Shown piece after piece: positions 10,424 to 18,990 of a stretch of DNA of 64,000 nucleotides. The notes under the pieces were generated by a model that did not search any database, was not told where the DNA came from, and saw only the letters and a list, made by a program, of their open reading frames with translations. The DNA is from Dongshaea marina (GTDB taxonomy: Bacteria > Pseudomonadota > Gammaproteobacteria > Enterobacterales > Aeromonadaceae), in NCBI RefSeq assembly GCF_003072645.1, contig NZ_CP028897.1:4875501-4939500 (forward strand). Direction: 5' to 3'. A program made the position numbers and the translations under genes. Within the stretch, counting starts at the first letter, position 1, and the number at the start of each line of letters is the position of its first letter.

Positions 10424-10841
10424 CCACGAAATAACTGTTCCAAATAGTAGATCACTTGGGGCAGCTGTTGAATTGTGAATGAGCAGACCCTCTGCGTCAG
10501 GGGTGAAATGGTTTTAAGCCATTGAACGAGAGGTATGGATGCCGAACTGGGAAAGGCTATCAGGGATGATAGCCGATGTGGTGGAGCTTCCATGGATGGA
10601 TTCATAGCGTGTCTGCTAGCACACATCAACAGATGTAGCAGTAATAGGATCAGCTATTTAGATACTTAAAAATTACAGCCCTCTTTTAAAATGCTGCCTT
10701 TGGCGGCAGGAGCTTGCTGTATCCAAAAACTTAGATTCCGGGGAGGAATAAATAACCCAGCTGAATATCCCTATCGCAATTAAATATCAATCTGGCTTTT
10801 GAATGTCGTTTATTTTCATTTGGATCAAAGGAGGATCAACT
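10424..10841. other. Intergenic region before the secreted GH55-like gene
   Basis: 418 bases with no convincing gene. A 69-codon frame on the minus strand (10420-10629) lacks any ribosome site or recognisable content. No clear terminator follows the LacI gene. The promoter of the downstream gene must be here, but I could not pick a convincing -35/-10 pair. An AAGGAGG ribosome-binding site is at 10828-10834. Confidence 0.6.
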
Positions 10842-12890
10842 GTGAAATATCGTCTGAAAAAATCATCTCTTATCTTTTCAGGAATCATTGCCGGCCTGGC
10901 AGCAACAGCGGCGCAGGCGCAGCTGGTCGATGGTTCTGAATTTGCCTCACTACTAAAGTCACCCAATAAGTGTATCAATGGCACTTGCCCTGCCGGTGCA
11001 TACTTTGTCAAAAGTAGTGATGGTGCTGATGTTCTCAATAAACTGGGAACCAAGATCGGCGGCCCTCAGGATGGCTCACGTCCAGGGTTAACCAGTCAAT
11101 GGTCTGATAAGCGTTATGCCATTTTGATTGAGGGCTCATCTGCACCATATACCATGGCAAAACCCTTTAAGATTGGCTACTACACCCAGATTCTGGGCGT
11201 CGGAACCAGCAAGAATAGCACCACGGTCGCTCCGGGAATCAACGTCCTAAATGAGTGCGATACCACTGCATATACCAAGTCATGCAAAACCGTAGGTGCA
11301 CTCAATAACTTCTGGCGAGGAATGGAAAATCTCACCATAGATTCAAGCAACCTGAAAAATCCTGATGGCATAACTCCAGCCGGAACTCTACGCTTTGCAG
11401 TATCACAAGCTTCACCCATCCGTAATGTCGACTTCAAAGGCAAAGATCTGCTGATGTGTGATTGGAATGTTGGCCAGATTAATGAGAATCCAGATCATAG
11501 CTGGCCCTGTGGCTTTGCCAGCGGTGGATTTATGGCAAACAGCCATATAGATAAAGAGCTACAGACAGGATCTCAACAACAATTCTATGTTACAGATACC
11601 AGCTTTAGTAATTGGAAAGCCGGGAACTGGAATATGGTCTCCCACAATAACCAGGGACCTCTAACCATAGCTGGTGAAGATGGCTCCACCCAAAATAGCT
11701 GGGGTGATTTCCCATTCACCGACATCAAAGATACCCTGACCATTCCCGACAAACCACGACTGGTTTACACCCAGGGCGACTGGAGAGTCGATCGGGGTGA
11801 TGGCAGCACATCATTGTCGGTGAAAGACTCCTTCGTGGTCATCTCCCCACAGAGTTCAACCACAGAGCAAAATACCCAGGTTGATGCCCAAAAGGTTAGC
11901 TCTGAACTTAGCCAGGGCAAGAGCCTCATCGTTATGCCCGGTGTTTATGATATCAATGGCACCATCAAGGTTCCGGCCAATACCACTGTGCTTGGTATCG
12001 GAGTACCCTCCCTGGTGTGTAACAGTGGTCAGTGTATTGATGTTGAGGGGGAACAAGGCGTTCGCCTGGCTGGCATCACCCTGGAGGCTGGTACAGCACG
12101 CCCTTCGAGCGATCCTGTGAATACCCTGCTCAAAGTGGGTGGGGACACCCTCAATAGCAATGATAACAGTATGAACCCGGACGTACTGCAAGATGTTTAC
12201 TGTCGAATAGCCAGAACGACGACGGCCATGACAGGAAACCCGGCAGCCAATAGCTGTGTCACAGTCAATGCCAACAACACCATAGGGCAGAATCTGTGGC
12301 TATGGCGTGCTGACCATGATGCCCAGAGCGGCACCAGTGCGGATCCCGAAAATAACCTGGTGGGCTGGGATACAGATCAGGCGGAGTATGGTCTGATTGT
12401 TAATGGTAAAGATGTGGTGATGAATGGCCTGGCGGTCGAGCACTTCCAAAACTATCAGACGGTGTGGAACGGCCAGGGCGGGCAAATCAACTTTTACCAA
12501 TCTGAGATGCCCTATCTAATGCCGATCAATGGTGGTAGTAGTGCTCAGGTGAAATGCTCACTGCCGGGCCAAGCCAGCTCAGTCACCAAGCAGGTGTGCC
12601 CATCATTGATTGTTACCGATAAGGCGAGCGGTTTTGTGGGTAAGGGGCTTGGTGTCTACAGCTACTTCCCCAATGCTCAGGGGCAAACAACCATCCATGC
12701 GCCAACCGCCATCGAGGTCAAAGCGACAGGAGGGGTCAGCATTGAGCATGTAATGACCCGCTGGTTAAATGGCGATAAGCAAAGTGGTATCGATAGCATA
12801 CTGACCGATGCCAGTGGGAATACGTATCCAGTAAACAGCGCGGTCAATGGAACAACCCTGGGCTATGCCCTGAATTCATTCAGTAGCTAA
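10842..12890 (+). CDS. Secreted double beta-helix protein, GH55-like
   Basis: 682 residues from a GTG at 10842, chosen because AAGGAGG lies 7 bases upstream and the product then starts with a standard signal peptide (VKYRLKKSSLIF...AQA, cut before QLVDG). The mature protein has two right-handed beta-helix halves. The first holds YYTQILGVGTS, NNFWRGMENLTI, LRFAVSQASPIRNV and GSQQQFYVTDTSF. The second holds VMPGVYDINGTIKVPANTTVLGIG, GLIVNGKDVVMNGLAVEHFQNYQTVWNGQGG and FYQSEMPY. These match a bacterial pectate-lyase/GH55-like family, some members of which are mislabelled adenylyl cyclase. GH55 enzymes are exo-beta-1,3-glucanases. Downstream of a beta-glycoside PTS, a laminarin- or glucan-cleaving role is plausible but unproven. 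Confidence 0.65.
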   Translation: MKYRLKKSSLIFSGIIAGLAATAAQAQLVDGSEFASLLKSPNKCINGTCPAGAYFVKSSDGADVLNKLGTKIGGPQDGSRPGLTSQWSDKRYAILIEGSSAPYTMAKPFKIGYYTQILGVGTSKNSTTVAPGINVLNECDTTAYTKSCKTVGALNNFWRGMENLTIDSSNLKNPDGITPAGTLRFAVSQASPIRNVDFKGKDLLMCDWNVGQINENPDHSWPCGFASGGFMANSHIDKELQTGSQQQFYVTDTSFSNWKAGNWNMVSHNNQGPLTIAGEDGSTQNSWGDFPFTDIKDTLTIPDKPRLVYTQGDWRVDRGDGSTSLSVKDSFVVISPQSSTTEQNTQVDAQKVSSELSQGKSLIVMPGVYDINGTIKVPANTTVLGIGVPSLVCNSGQCIDVEGEQGVRLAGITLEAGTARPSSDPVNTLLKVGGDTLNSNDNSMNPDVLQDVYCRIARTTTAMTGNPAANSCVTVNANNTIGQNLWLWRADHDAQSGTSADPENNLVGWDTDQAEYGLIVNGKDVVMNGLAVEHFQNYQTVWNGQGGQINFYQSEMPYLMPINGGSSAQVKCSLPGQASSVTKQVCPSLIVTDKASGFVGKGLGVYSYFPNAQGQTTIHAPTAIEVKATGGVSIEHVMTRWLNGDKQSGIDSILTDASGNTYPVNSAVNGTTLGYALNSFSS

Positions 12891-12904
12891 GCTTTGATTA
12901 GCCA

Positions 12905-12929
12905 GCTCCCCGGCCTGATTCCGGGGAGC
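12905..12929. terminator. Hairpin between convergent genes
   Basis: GCTCCCCGG (12905-12913) and CCGGGGAGC (12921-12929) form a perfect 9-bp, GC-rich stem with a 7-base loop. It lies between the stops of the GH55-like gene and the convergent outer-membrane gene. No T-run follows on either strand, so termination efficiency is uncertain. Confidence 0.55.
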
Positions 12930-12945
12930 GAACAGGTTCCCGAGC

Positions 12946-13575
12946 TCAAAAACGGTAAGCGACTCCCAGGGTGAGCATCTGAACCGAGGCTACCTTATCG
13001 TAGTCACTCAAATTTGTTATATTGCCCTTAAACTGGGGAGCCTTATGACCAAACACCTGGCTAAACTGCAGGTTAGCGCTCCAGTTAGAGGTGAAGTCAT
13101 AGCCTACCCCAAGAGCAACCTTGGGCAGAATCTTATGCTGGGTATCATCAATCACATTAAAGCCATCCGCATTAGCATTAAGCTTCTGGGTTACATAGGC
13201 TGCACCGGCCTTACCAAAGATATTCCAGCCACTGCTGAAACTGTATTTACCTACTCCCAATAGATCAAAATAGTTCCCCTTATATTGGGCATTAAGAGGG
13301 ATACTATCGTAGTTATATGTGTTATCTGCATAGGTGTAATACCCCATCTCAGCGCCATACTGAAAAGGCGTATCCCCCGCCAGGATCCCGATATTAATCC
13401 CTCCGGCAACCCCACCAATACTATCTGAGCTCTGATTAAGTCCATCTATGGGCTTGTCATTAGTCTGCATTCCTCCCCAACCAAGATTGACACCTACGTA
13501 GGGGGTTAACTGTGCCATTGCACTACCACAAGCTAAGGCACTGGCAACTGCTGCAACAACTACTAATTTTTTCAT
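12946..13575 (-). CDS. Outer-membrane beta-barrel protein, OmpA-like fold
   Basis: 209 residues from the ATG at 13575 (tandem ATG at 13578). The start gives a textbook signal peptide, MKKLVVVAAVASALACGSAMA, cut before QLTPYVGV; longer in-frame starts have none. The mature protein shows short amphipathic strands, glycine/tyrosine-rich turns and ends in VASVQMLTLGVAYRF with terminal Phe, the Bam recognition pattern. The segment NIFGKAGAAYVTQKL resembles the FGKAG(M/F)AYK segment of the two barrels at 15259 and 16297, so the three are probably distant paralogues. Function unknown. A ribosome site AGGA precedes the start. Confidence 0.8.
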   Translation of the reverse strand: MKKLVVVAAVASALACGSAMAQLTPYVGVNLGWGGMQTNDKPIDGLNQSSDSIGGVAGGINIGILAGDTPFQYGAEMGYYTYADNTYNYDSIPLNAQYKGNYFDLLGVGKYSFSSGWNIFGKAGAAYVTQKLNANADGFNVIDDTQHKILPKVALGVGYDFTSNWSANLQFSQVFGHKAPQFKGNITNLSDYDKVASVQMLTLGVAYRF

Positions 13576-13635
13576 CATCACTGTCCTATCTGTTACTGCG
13601 TAAAAGACCGATGTTGGCTCTTTAACATCCAACAC

Positions 13636-13940
13636 CTGGATTTATCTGAAATATCAAAGAGATTTAATACCGAAAAAAACCTATATTTATCTCCCCCGAG
13701 CAAAGGGGGTCAGTCCACTCAAAATAATGGATAAGATAAAGAATGATTACTCGCTTTATCCCAGTCGAAACATCTATTTTTAGTAGAATCCTGTAGGTAT
13801 GAGAGCAGCTAAAACGATCGCACATCTCCCCTCCTGGGATATGGGTATATTCCCCAAAGCCTTGGAGCGATATTGAGTAGCCCGGCGGGAAAAAGCAGGG
13901 TATAAAGATCCCACGCTAACCGAAAATCCAGGAGCAGAGG
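13636..13940. other. Divergent intergenic region
   Basis: 305 bases between the start regions of the minus-strand barrel gene and the plus-strand amidotransferase gene. Both promoters should lie here. The part next to the barrel gene is AT-rich. I see no gene, strong operator or repeat. Confidence 0.5.
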
Positions 13941-14525
13941 ATGCTTGCTGTTTGCCTCATCGATTGTGATAGCTCTAAAACCCCGCAGATCCGCACTATC
14001 CTTGAGCGACAAGGCAACAAGGTCGAAACCATAAGGCTCAGGGATGCCAACTCAACCAGCTTTGAGCGCTTTTCTGCCTGCATCATCTCAGGTGGCCCAC
14101 ATCTGGTGACCGACCCTCAGCAAGGATCGCTTTTGTACTCTCAGTTCTCCTTCATCGACCCCCTTAAAGTACCAACTCTTGGGATCTGCCTGGGACACCA
14201 GGCGATCGCACTGCGCTGCGGGGCACAGGCGTATCGTGGAGCTGAGCGCCGCGAAGCTGAAATCATAAAGCTATGCGACTCTCATCCCCTGTTTAATGGG
14301 ATACCCGAGAACTTTTCAGCAACAGCTGATCACTGTGAGGGGGTAACTCTGCCCGAAGGTTTCAGAAAACTTGCCAGCTCTCGCTTCTACGAGGTGGAGG
14401 CAATGGCATGTGAGAAGAGACCCCTGGTGAGTGTGCAGTTCCATCCCGAGGTCTCCGGAGAGCTTGGTGAGCATATCCTGCAGAATTTTTGTAACTTCGC
14501 CAAAGCTTCGCAACCAATGACATAA
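13941..14525 (+). CDS. Class I glutamine amidotransferase-like protein
   Basis: 194 residues forming one GATase-1 domain like the amidotransferase half of GMP synthase. The nucleophile elbow is GICLGHQ (Cys83) and the His/Glu pair is in QFHPEVSG (His168, Glu170), so the triad is complete. The oxyanion region is ISGGPHLV. Free-standing members hydrolyse glutamine or gamma-glutamyl compounds, and the partner or acceptor is unknown here. A ribosome site GGAG (13931-13934) precedes the ATG. Neighbours give no pathway clue. Confidence 0.85.
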   Translation: MLAVCLIDCDSSKTPQIRTILERQGNKVETIRLRDANSTSFERFSACIISGGPHLVTDPQQGSLLYSQFSFIDPLKVPTLGICLGHQAIALRCGAQAYRGAERREAEIIKLCDSHPLFNGIPENFSATADHCEGVTLPEGFRKLASSRFYEVEAMACEKRPLVSVQFHPEVSGELGEHILQNFCNFAKASQPMT

Positions 14526-14611
14526 TTGTCCGGCTACGGCCAGAGGGGGTTACCTGCCGGCACCGGCATATACAGTGCAACAGTAAAAAAGCGATCCGCA
14601 GAATAAAAAGA

Positions 14612-14848
14612 TTAACCACACAGCAGCTCGTGATGGACGGTTTTAGGTCTATGATTCCCGGCTAAATCCAGATAACGTCTTAGCTCCCCCTCATACACCA
14701 CCCCATCTCGAAGACCGTTGACGATAAAACGGATCAGTTGCGCCTGGTGATTTGCTCGCTGAGCACCATAGATGTATGGAGATGCCCCGGCTGCATCAAG
14801 TTCATCGGCAAGCTCCAGCAGTGCATTGAGCTGTTGTTGGATATCCAT
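14612..14848 (-). CDS. Small conserved-looking hypothetical protein
   Basis: 78 residues from the ATG at 14848, chosen because GGAGAGG lies just upstream; the longer frame to 14890 has no such site. The product (MDIQQQLNALLELADELDAAG...) is mainly helical with an acidic first half and ends KTVHHELLCG. No signal peptide or membrane segment. I do not recognise the family and assign no function. It converges on the amidotransferase gene. Confidence 0.6.
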   Translation of the reverse strand: MDIQQQLNALLELADELDAAGASPYIYGAQRANHQAQLIRFIVNGLRDGVVYEGELRRYLDLAGNHRPKTVHHELLCG

Positions 14849-15258
14849 ATCCCTCTCCTGGTTAAGAGGCAAAGCCTCCTGCTTTGCCATTAATTATCAG
14901 TAACAACTATCTGTGACCAAAAAAGCTACACCTTCCATCTCAAACTCTCAACAACCAGAGCATTTTTGCCCGAAAAATGTTCAATAAGTAACAGTAAAGG
15001 GAGTTTACGACAGTAAAAACCTCAAAAAATTCAAAATAAATTGCTCAATAAATAGCCCCCACAGATTGCTCTAACCTCCTGTATATAAATAATTTTCTGC
15101 AAGTGTCTGCTTTTGGCGACATGATTGGCAAAGATCAATGCGACAGCTACAGGCTTAGGCTCTGCCTATTCTCGTCCCCAAGCTGCTCTCGGGCAGACAA
15201 AACGATAACAGCAAGATAAACACTGACTATTAACCAATTTTTAAGGCTGGTACAGATT
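14849..15258. other. Intergenic region upstream of barrel gene
   Basis: 410 bases, AT-rich, without a gene. An inverted repeat CATTTTT-gcccg-AAAAATG (14961-14979) is visible and could be a regulator site or hairpin. The leader of the 15259 gene lies at the right end. No strong ribosome site other than weak AGG near 15244. Confidence 0.45.
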
Positions 15259-15867
15259 ATGAAAAAATTGCTTATTGCTTCTATGGTGGCAGCAACGGTC
15301 GCAGCATCAGGTGCCGCATTTGCTCAGGACACTAGTAACTCAGGTGCTCAGGATACCAATACATCAGGCTCTTCAATTAAGCCGATGGGCCCCTATGTCA
15401 AGGGTGAGTTGGGTTGGGCAGATCAAGACTCAAGTGGGGATAACATGCTCAGTGGCAGAACCAACAGTGATTTAGGTGGCCGAGTCGCAGCAGGTTATAA
15501 CTTCGACCTGAACCCAAAAGTCTCTGTCGCGCCGGAAATTGGTTACGGCTACTATGGTAAAGGCTCGAAAGATGGCACAGATGCAAAATATCATGCTCTG
15601 GATCTTAGCGGCGTAGGCACCTACCACCTGAATGAAAAAATCGATCTCTTCGGCAAGGCAGGCATGGCCTATAAGAGTGTAGACTTCGAGCATGGCAGCT
15701 GGACGGAGACAAGTGATGACTACAATGGCTGGACACCTCTGGTGGGAGTGGGTGCCGGCTATAATCTAACTCCACAGCTTCAGGCTCAGGTGACCTATAC
15801 CCATATGTTTGAGCATCAGAGCTATGCGCTGGATAGTGTGATGGCGGGCCTGAAATATAACTTCTAA
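15259..15867 (+). CDS. Outer-membrane beta-barrel protein (tandem paralogue 1)
   Basis: 202 residues. Signal peptide MKKLLIASMVAATVAASGAAFA, cut before QDTSNSG, then a Ser/Thr-rich linker and an eight-strand-type barrel: PYVKGELGWADQD, LGGRVAAGYNFD, VAPEIGYGYYGKG, IDLFGKAGMAYKSV, VGVGAGYNLTPQLQAQVTYTHMFEH and a last strand ending GLKYNF. It resembles small OmpA/OmpX-like porin-family proteins. The next gene encodes a close paralogue with the same strand order, so this is a tandem duplication. A terminator follows at once. Role (adhesion, envelope stability, stress) cannot be read from the sequence. Confidence 0.82.
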   Translation: MKKLLIASMVAATVAASGAAFAQDTSNSGAQDTNTSGSSIKPMGPYVKGELGWADQDSSGDNMLSGRTNSDLGGRVAAGYNFDLNPKVSVAPEIGYGYYGKGSKDGTDAKYHALDLSGVGTYHLNEKIDLFGKAGMAYKSVDFEHGSWTETSDDYNGWTPLVGVGAGYNLTPQLQAQVTYTHMFEHQSYALDSVMAGLKYNF

Positions 15868-15885
15868 GCCCAGTTAAGATTTCCC

Positions 15886-15925
15886 AGCCCCATGCAATAT
15901 ACCTCTCGTTTGCTTGGGGCTTTTT
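15886..15925 (+). terminator. Intrinsic terminator after barrel paralogue 1
   Basis: AGCCCCATGCAA pairs with TTGCTTGGGGCT (11 of 12 positions), followed by TTTTT. The upstream arm is shared with the terminator of the second paralogue (16919), so it was duplicated with the gene. Confidence 0.88.
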
Positions 15926-16296
15926 AGTCCTATCATATTAATACACTCCTCACTTGGTGTGTTGTCATTTCTATATCCATTTAATAACTCTATTACACTA
16001 TCGGCCATTTGCTCAAATCGCTTAATTAATTACTGACTTGTTCTCATAGTCACACCAATAAACAATCAAAACTCACAAACAAAAAGAATAATAAATAAGA
16101 TTACTTATCAAAAAGCATAAATTGAAACATTGTGCTGAGTAAAACATATATTAATCTTCCTGCTGCTGAGGCGTTTTCTTCAGAGAGCACCTTGATAGGA
16201 TGCCTTCAAATCATTATTGCCACAGCAAAATAATTACATTAACTCATTTACCATCATAAACATGATGATGGTGCATTATTGAAAATAGGTTTTATT
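15926..16296. other. AT-rich intergenic region between barrel paralogues
   Basis: 371 bases, strongly AT-rich, with no gene. It must hold the promoter of the second barrel gene, since a terminator closes the first. CATCATAAACATGATGATG (16252-16270) is a short imperfect palindrome close to the start codon. Confidence 0.5.
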
Positions 16297-16899
16297 ATGA
16301 AAAAAATATTAATTGCTTCGGTTATTGCGGCTATGGCAGCCTCCTCAGGTGCAGCGTTTGCACAGAACTCTACGGCATCAAATAGCTCGTTCACTCCCGT
16401 TGGCCCCTATGTTAAAGGCGAAATGGGGTGGGTTAATCAAGATATAACCGGCAATGCGCCAAATTACTCTAAAGAACACCTTGGAGGAAGGATTGCGGCG
16501 GGTTACACCTTTGATATTAACCGGCAGTTCTCAGTCGCTCCAGAAATTGGCTACGGCTACTATGGTAAAGAATCATTTTCAGGCATGACTCCGTATGGGC
16601 ACGTATCAGGAGATGCAAAGTTCCATGCCTTTGATATGAGTGGCGTCGGAACCTACCATGTTAACGAGAAAATTGATCTGTTCGGTAAAGCTGGCTTTGC
16701 CTACAAGACAATTGATGTTTCAGTTAATGATATTAAAGTGAGCTCAGATGATAATGATGGCTGGACCCCTCTGATGGGAGTAGGCGCTGGCTATAACCTG
16801 ACCCCACAGCTACAGGCACAAGTCACCTATACCCATATGTTTGAACACCAGGACTATGCACTGGATAGCGTGATGGCGGGCCTTAAGTACACATTTTAA
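16297..16899 (+). CDS. Outer-membrane beta-barrel protein (tandem paralogue 2)
   Basis: 200 residues from the ATG at 16297. This start gives signal peptide MKKILIASVIAAMAASSGAAFA; an in-frame TTG at 16279 adds six residues and is unlikely. The mature sequence aligns along its length with the 15259 product, for example GPYVKGEMGWVNQD, APEIGYGYYGKE, FGKAGFAYKTID, GVGAGYNLTPQLQAQVTYTHMFEHQDYALDSVMAGLKY and terminal Phe. The C-terminal third is nearly identical while the surface-loop regions differ, as expected for barrels diverging at exposed loops. It has its own terminator and probably its own promoter. Confidence 0.82.
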   Translation: MKKILIASVIAAMAASSGAAFAQNSTASNSSFTPVGPYVKGEMGWVNQDITGNAPNYSKEHLGGRIAAGYTFDINRQFSVAPEIGYGYYGKESFSGMTPYGHVSGDAKFHAFDMSGVGTYHVNEKIDLFGKAGFAYKTIDVSVNDIKVSSDDNDGWTPLMGVGAGYNLTPQLQAQVTYTHMFEHQDYALDSVMAGLKYTF

Positions 16900-16918
16900 A
16901 AATGCCCTATGATTTCCC

Positions 16919-16954
16919 AGCCCCATGCAACCTCAGATTTGAATGGGGCTTTTT
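16919..16954 (+). terminator. Intrinsic terminator after barrel paralogue 2
   Basis: AGCCCCAT (16919-16926) pairs with ATGGGGCT (16943-16950), then TTTT. The preceding GATTTCCC and the first arm are the same as at 15886. Confidence 0.88.
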
Positions 16955-17005
16955 ATGCTACGGAATCTCAGCTAACAGGCTGAGCTATTTTGGAGTGTTC
17001 CCGAG

Positions 17006-17548
17006 CTACTGCTGCCACTCAGAACGAAGCAGAGAGTAAACCTGGTGATCCACATACTCACCATTGAGTTTTTCATGGCTGCGCAGGGTACCATCATAGT
17101 GAAAGCCCAGGCGCTGGGGGATCACCTGGCTCTTGTGATTACCGGAAGCACAGCGGATCTCCAGCTTATTGAGCCCGAGTGTGTCAAAAGCATAGGCCAG
17201 CACGGTCGCCACCGAGCGGGTCATGATCCCCTGTCCCTCGAATCCCTCTGCCAGCCAGTAGCCAACCTCGGCGCGACAGTGTTGTAAGTCGATTAGGTTG
17301 ATCCCAACCAGCCCGGCAACCTTCTCATCAGACAGGATGATAAACTGAGCCCCCTTGCCGGCGCGCTCCTGCTCAAGGCTTAACTCGATGAAACCCTCGG
17401 TATCCTTAAGCTCTGTCGACTGATCGACCCAGGGAAGCCACTGCCGCAAGTGCTGGCGATCGTTATCGACCAAAGCATAGACTTCCTGCGCATGTCCGGT
17501 TTGTAGTGGCTCCAACCTCAACTGCGGATCAATCACCAAACTCACCAT
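17006..17548 (-). CDS. GNAT acetyltransferase, RimJ/RimL type
   Basis: 180 residues. The N-terminal LRLEPLQTGHAQEVYALVDNDRQHLRQWLPWVD and the acetyl-CoA-binding region VGYWLAEGFEGQGIMTRSVATVLAYAFDTLGLNKLEIRC, followed by NHKSQVIPQRLGFHYDGTLR, match RimL-like N-acetyltransferases. The usual pyrophosphate loop (Q/R-x-x-G-x-G/A) appears as EGQGIM. Such enzymes acetylate ribosomal-protein N-termini, small peptides or antibiotics; the substrate here is unknown. Ribosome site AGGGGAGG lies before the ATG. Divergent from the hut operon. Confidence 0.85.
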   Translation of the reverse strand: MVSLVIDPQLRLEPLQTGHAQEVYALVDNDRQHLRQWLPWVDQSTELKDTEGFIELSLEQERAGKGAQFIILSDEKVAGLVGINLIDLQHCRAEVGYWLAEGFEGQGIMTRSVATVLAYAFDTLGLNKLEIRCASGNHKSQVIPQRLGFHYDGTLRSHEKLNGEYVDHQVYSLLRSEWQQ

Positions 17549-17754
17549 CTTGTCCTCCCCTGGATCACTGTAGGCCCTCTAGTTTAAGGGCAAGCCTGAC
17601 TAAAGTCCTGTAAAAAATAGTTAACAGCGATCTGCTGCACAAAACCAAACTTCTTCACTGTTTTCCCATCCCTGAGCCCTGCTCCGGTCTAGATTTTAAT
17701 CAAACAGTTAAGTTATAACAGAAATGCAACAGCCGTTTGGCAAGGAGCCACGCC

Positions 17755-18990
17755 GTGCAAGAGCTGATTAATCGCAGTGATACCATCTGGATCAACGCCT
17801 CTATAGCCACAATGGAGCCAGCCCCTATCCCCTATGGGCTGATGGAGGATTGCGCCATCGGCATTTATCAGGGAAAGATCAATGCCATTTTGCCAATGAG
17901 CGAGTTTGAGGCAACCCGCTACACAGGAAAACTCTGTGATGCCGAAGGCCGGCTCATCACCCCGGGTCTCATCGACTGCCACACTCACCTGGTCTTCGCT
18001 GGCTCCCGGGCAACTGAGTTTGAGCAGCGCCTGCAGGGCCTTTCCTATACTCAGATCATCGAACAGGGAGGAGGGATCCACAGCACGGTTCGGGCCACCC
18101 GCCAAGCCAGTGAACAGGAGCTCTACGAGCTGGCACTTCCCCGGCTACAGCACCTGATGAACCAGGGGGTGACGACACTTGAGATAAAATCCGGTTATGG
18201 CCTGACCGAGCCCGACGAGCTCAAGATGCTACGGGTTGCCCGTAGGCTGGCTGAAGAAAATCCGATTCGGATCTCCACCAGCCTGCTGGCGGCTCATGTG
18301 GTGCCGCTGGAATACAGCTCCCAACCTCAGCACTATGTGGATTGGATCTGTGATGAGCTGATCCCGGTGGTTGCCGAGATGGAGCTTGCCGATTCGCTGG
18401 ATCTGTTTTGTGAAAGCATCGCTTTTGATGCCGAGCAGACCCGCCAGCTCTTTGCGGCGGCACAGATCGAAGGGCTGGCACTTAAGGGACATATGGAGCA
18501 GCTCTCCAACCTTGGAGGAAGCCGCATCGCCGCAGAGTTTCAGGCACTATCTGTGGATCATCTCGAGTTTCTCAGCGAACAGGATATCTCGGCTCTCGCT
18601 GCAAGCGGAACCGTGGCGACCCTGCTGCCGATCGCCAGCTACTTCCTGCAACAGCAACAAAAACCTCCGGTAGAGGCGCTGCGCCGCGCCAAAATCCCGA
18701 TCGCGGTCGCCAGTGACTTCAACCCGGGTACCGCGCCCATTTTATCGCTGCGGATGGCAATGAATATAGGGTGCATTAACTATGGATTGACCCCTGAGGA
18801 GGCATTGACCGGGGTCACCTACAACGCAGCCAAGGCCCTGGGGCTGGAGCACCTGACCGGAAGCCTGTCTCCCAATCTGGCGGCGGATCTGGTGATCTGG
18901 GAGTGTGAACACCCGGCAGAGCTCAGCTATCAGATTGGCCCGGATCTGGTCTATAAACGGATCTTCGGGGGAGTTGAGAGCCATGACTGA
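17755..18990 (+). CDS. hutI: Imidazolonepropionase
   Basis: 411 residues from a GTG at 17755, chosen because AAGGAG (17742-17747) is spaced 7 bases upstream; the longer TTG frame from 17737 covers that site. It is an amidohydrolase that opens 4-imidazolone-5-propanoate to N-formimidoyl-L-glutamate, third step of histidine degradation. Metal ligands His76 and His78 are in DCHTHLVFAG. ASDFNPGTAP carries the conserved Asp. The stop overlaps the hutG start by 8 bases. First gene of hutI-hutG-hutU-hutH. No hutC repressor gene is present in the window. Confidence 0.95.
   Translation: MQELINRSDTIWINASIATMEPAPIPYGLMEDCAIGIYQGKINAILPMSEFEATRYTGKLCDAEGRLITPGLIDCHTHLVFAGSRATEFEQRLQGLSYTQIIEQGGGIHSTVRATRQASEQELYELALPRLQHLMNQGVTTLEIKSGYGLTEPDELKMLRVARRLAEENPIRISTSLLAAHVVPLEYSSQPQHYVDWICDELIPVVAEMELADSLDLFCESIAFDAEQTRQLFAAAQIEGLALKGHMEQLSNLGGSRIAAEFQALSVDHLEFLSEQDISALAASGTVATLLPIASYFLQQQQKPPVEALRRAKIPIAVASDFNPGTAPILSLRMAMNIGCINYGLTPEEALTGVTYNAAKALGLEHLTGSLSPNLAADLVIWECEHPAELSYQIGPDLVYKRIFGGVESHD

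Noticed and set aside
10420-10629. Minus-strand open frame after the LacI gene
   Set aside because: No ribosome site, unlikely composition, and it begins inside non-coding DNA.
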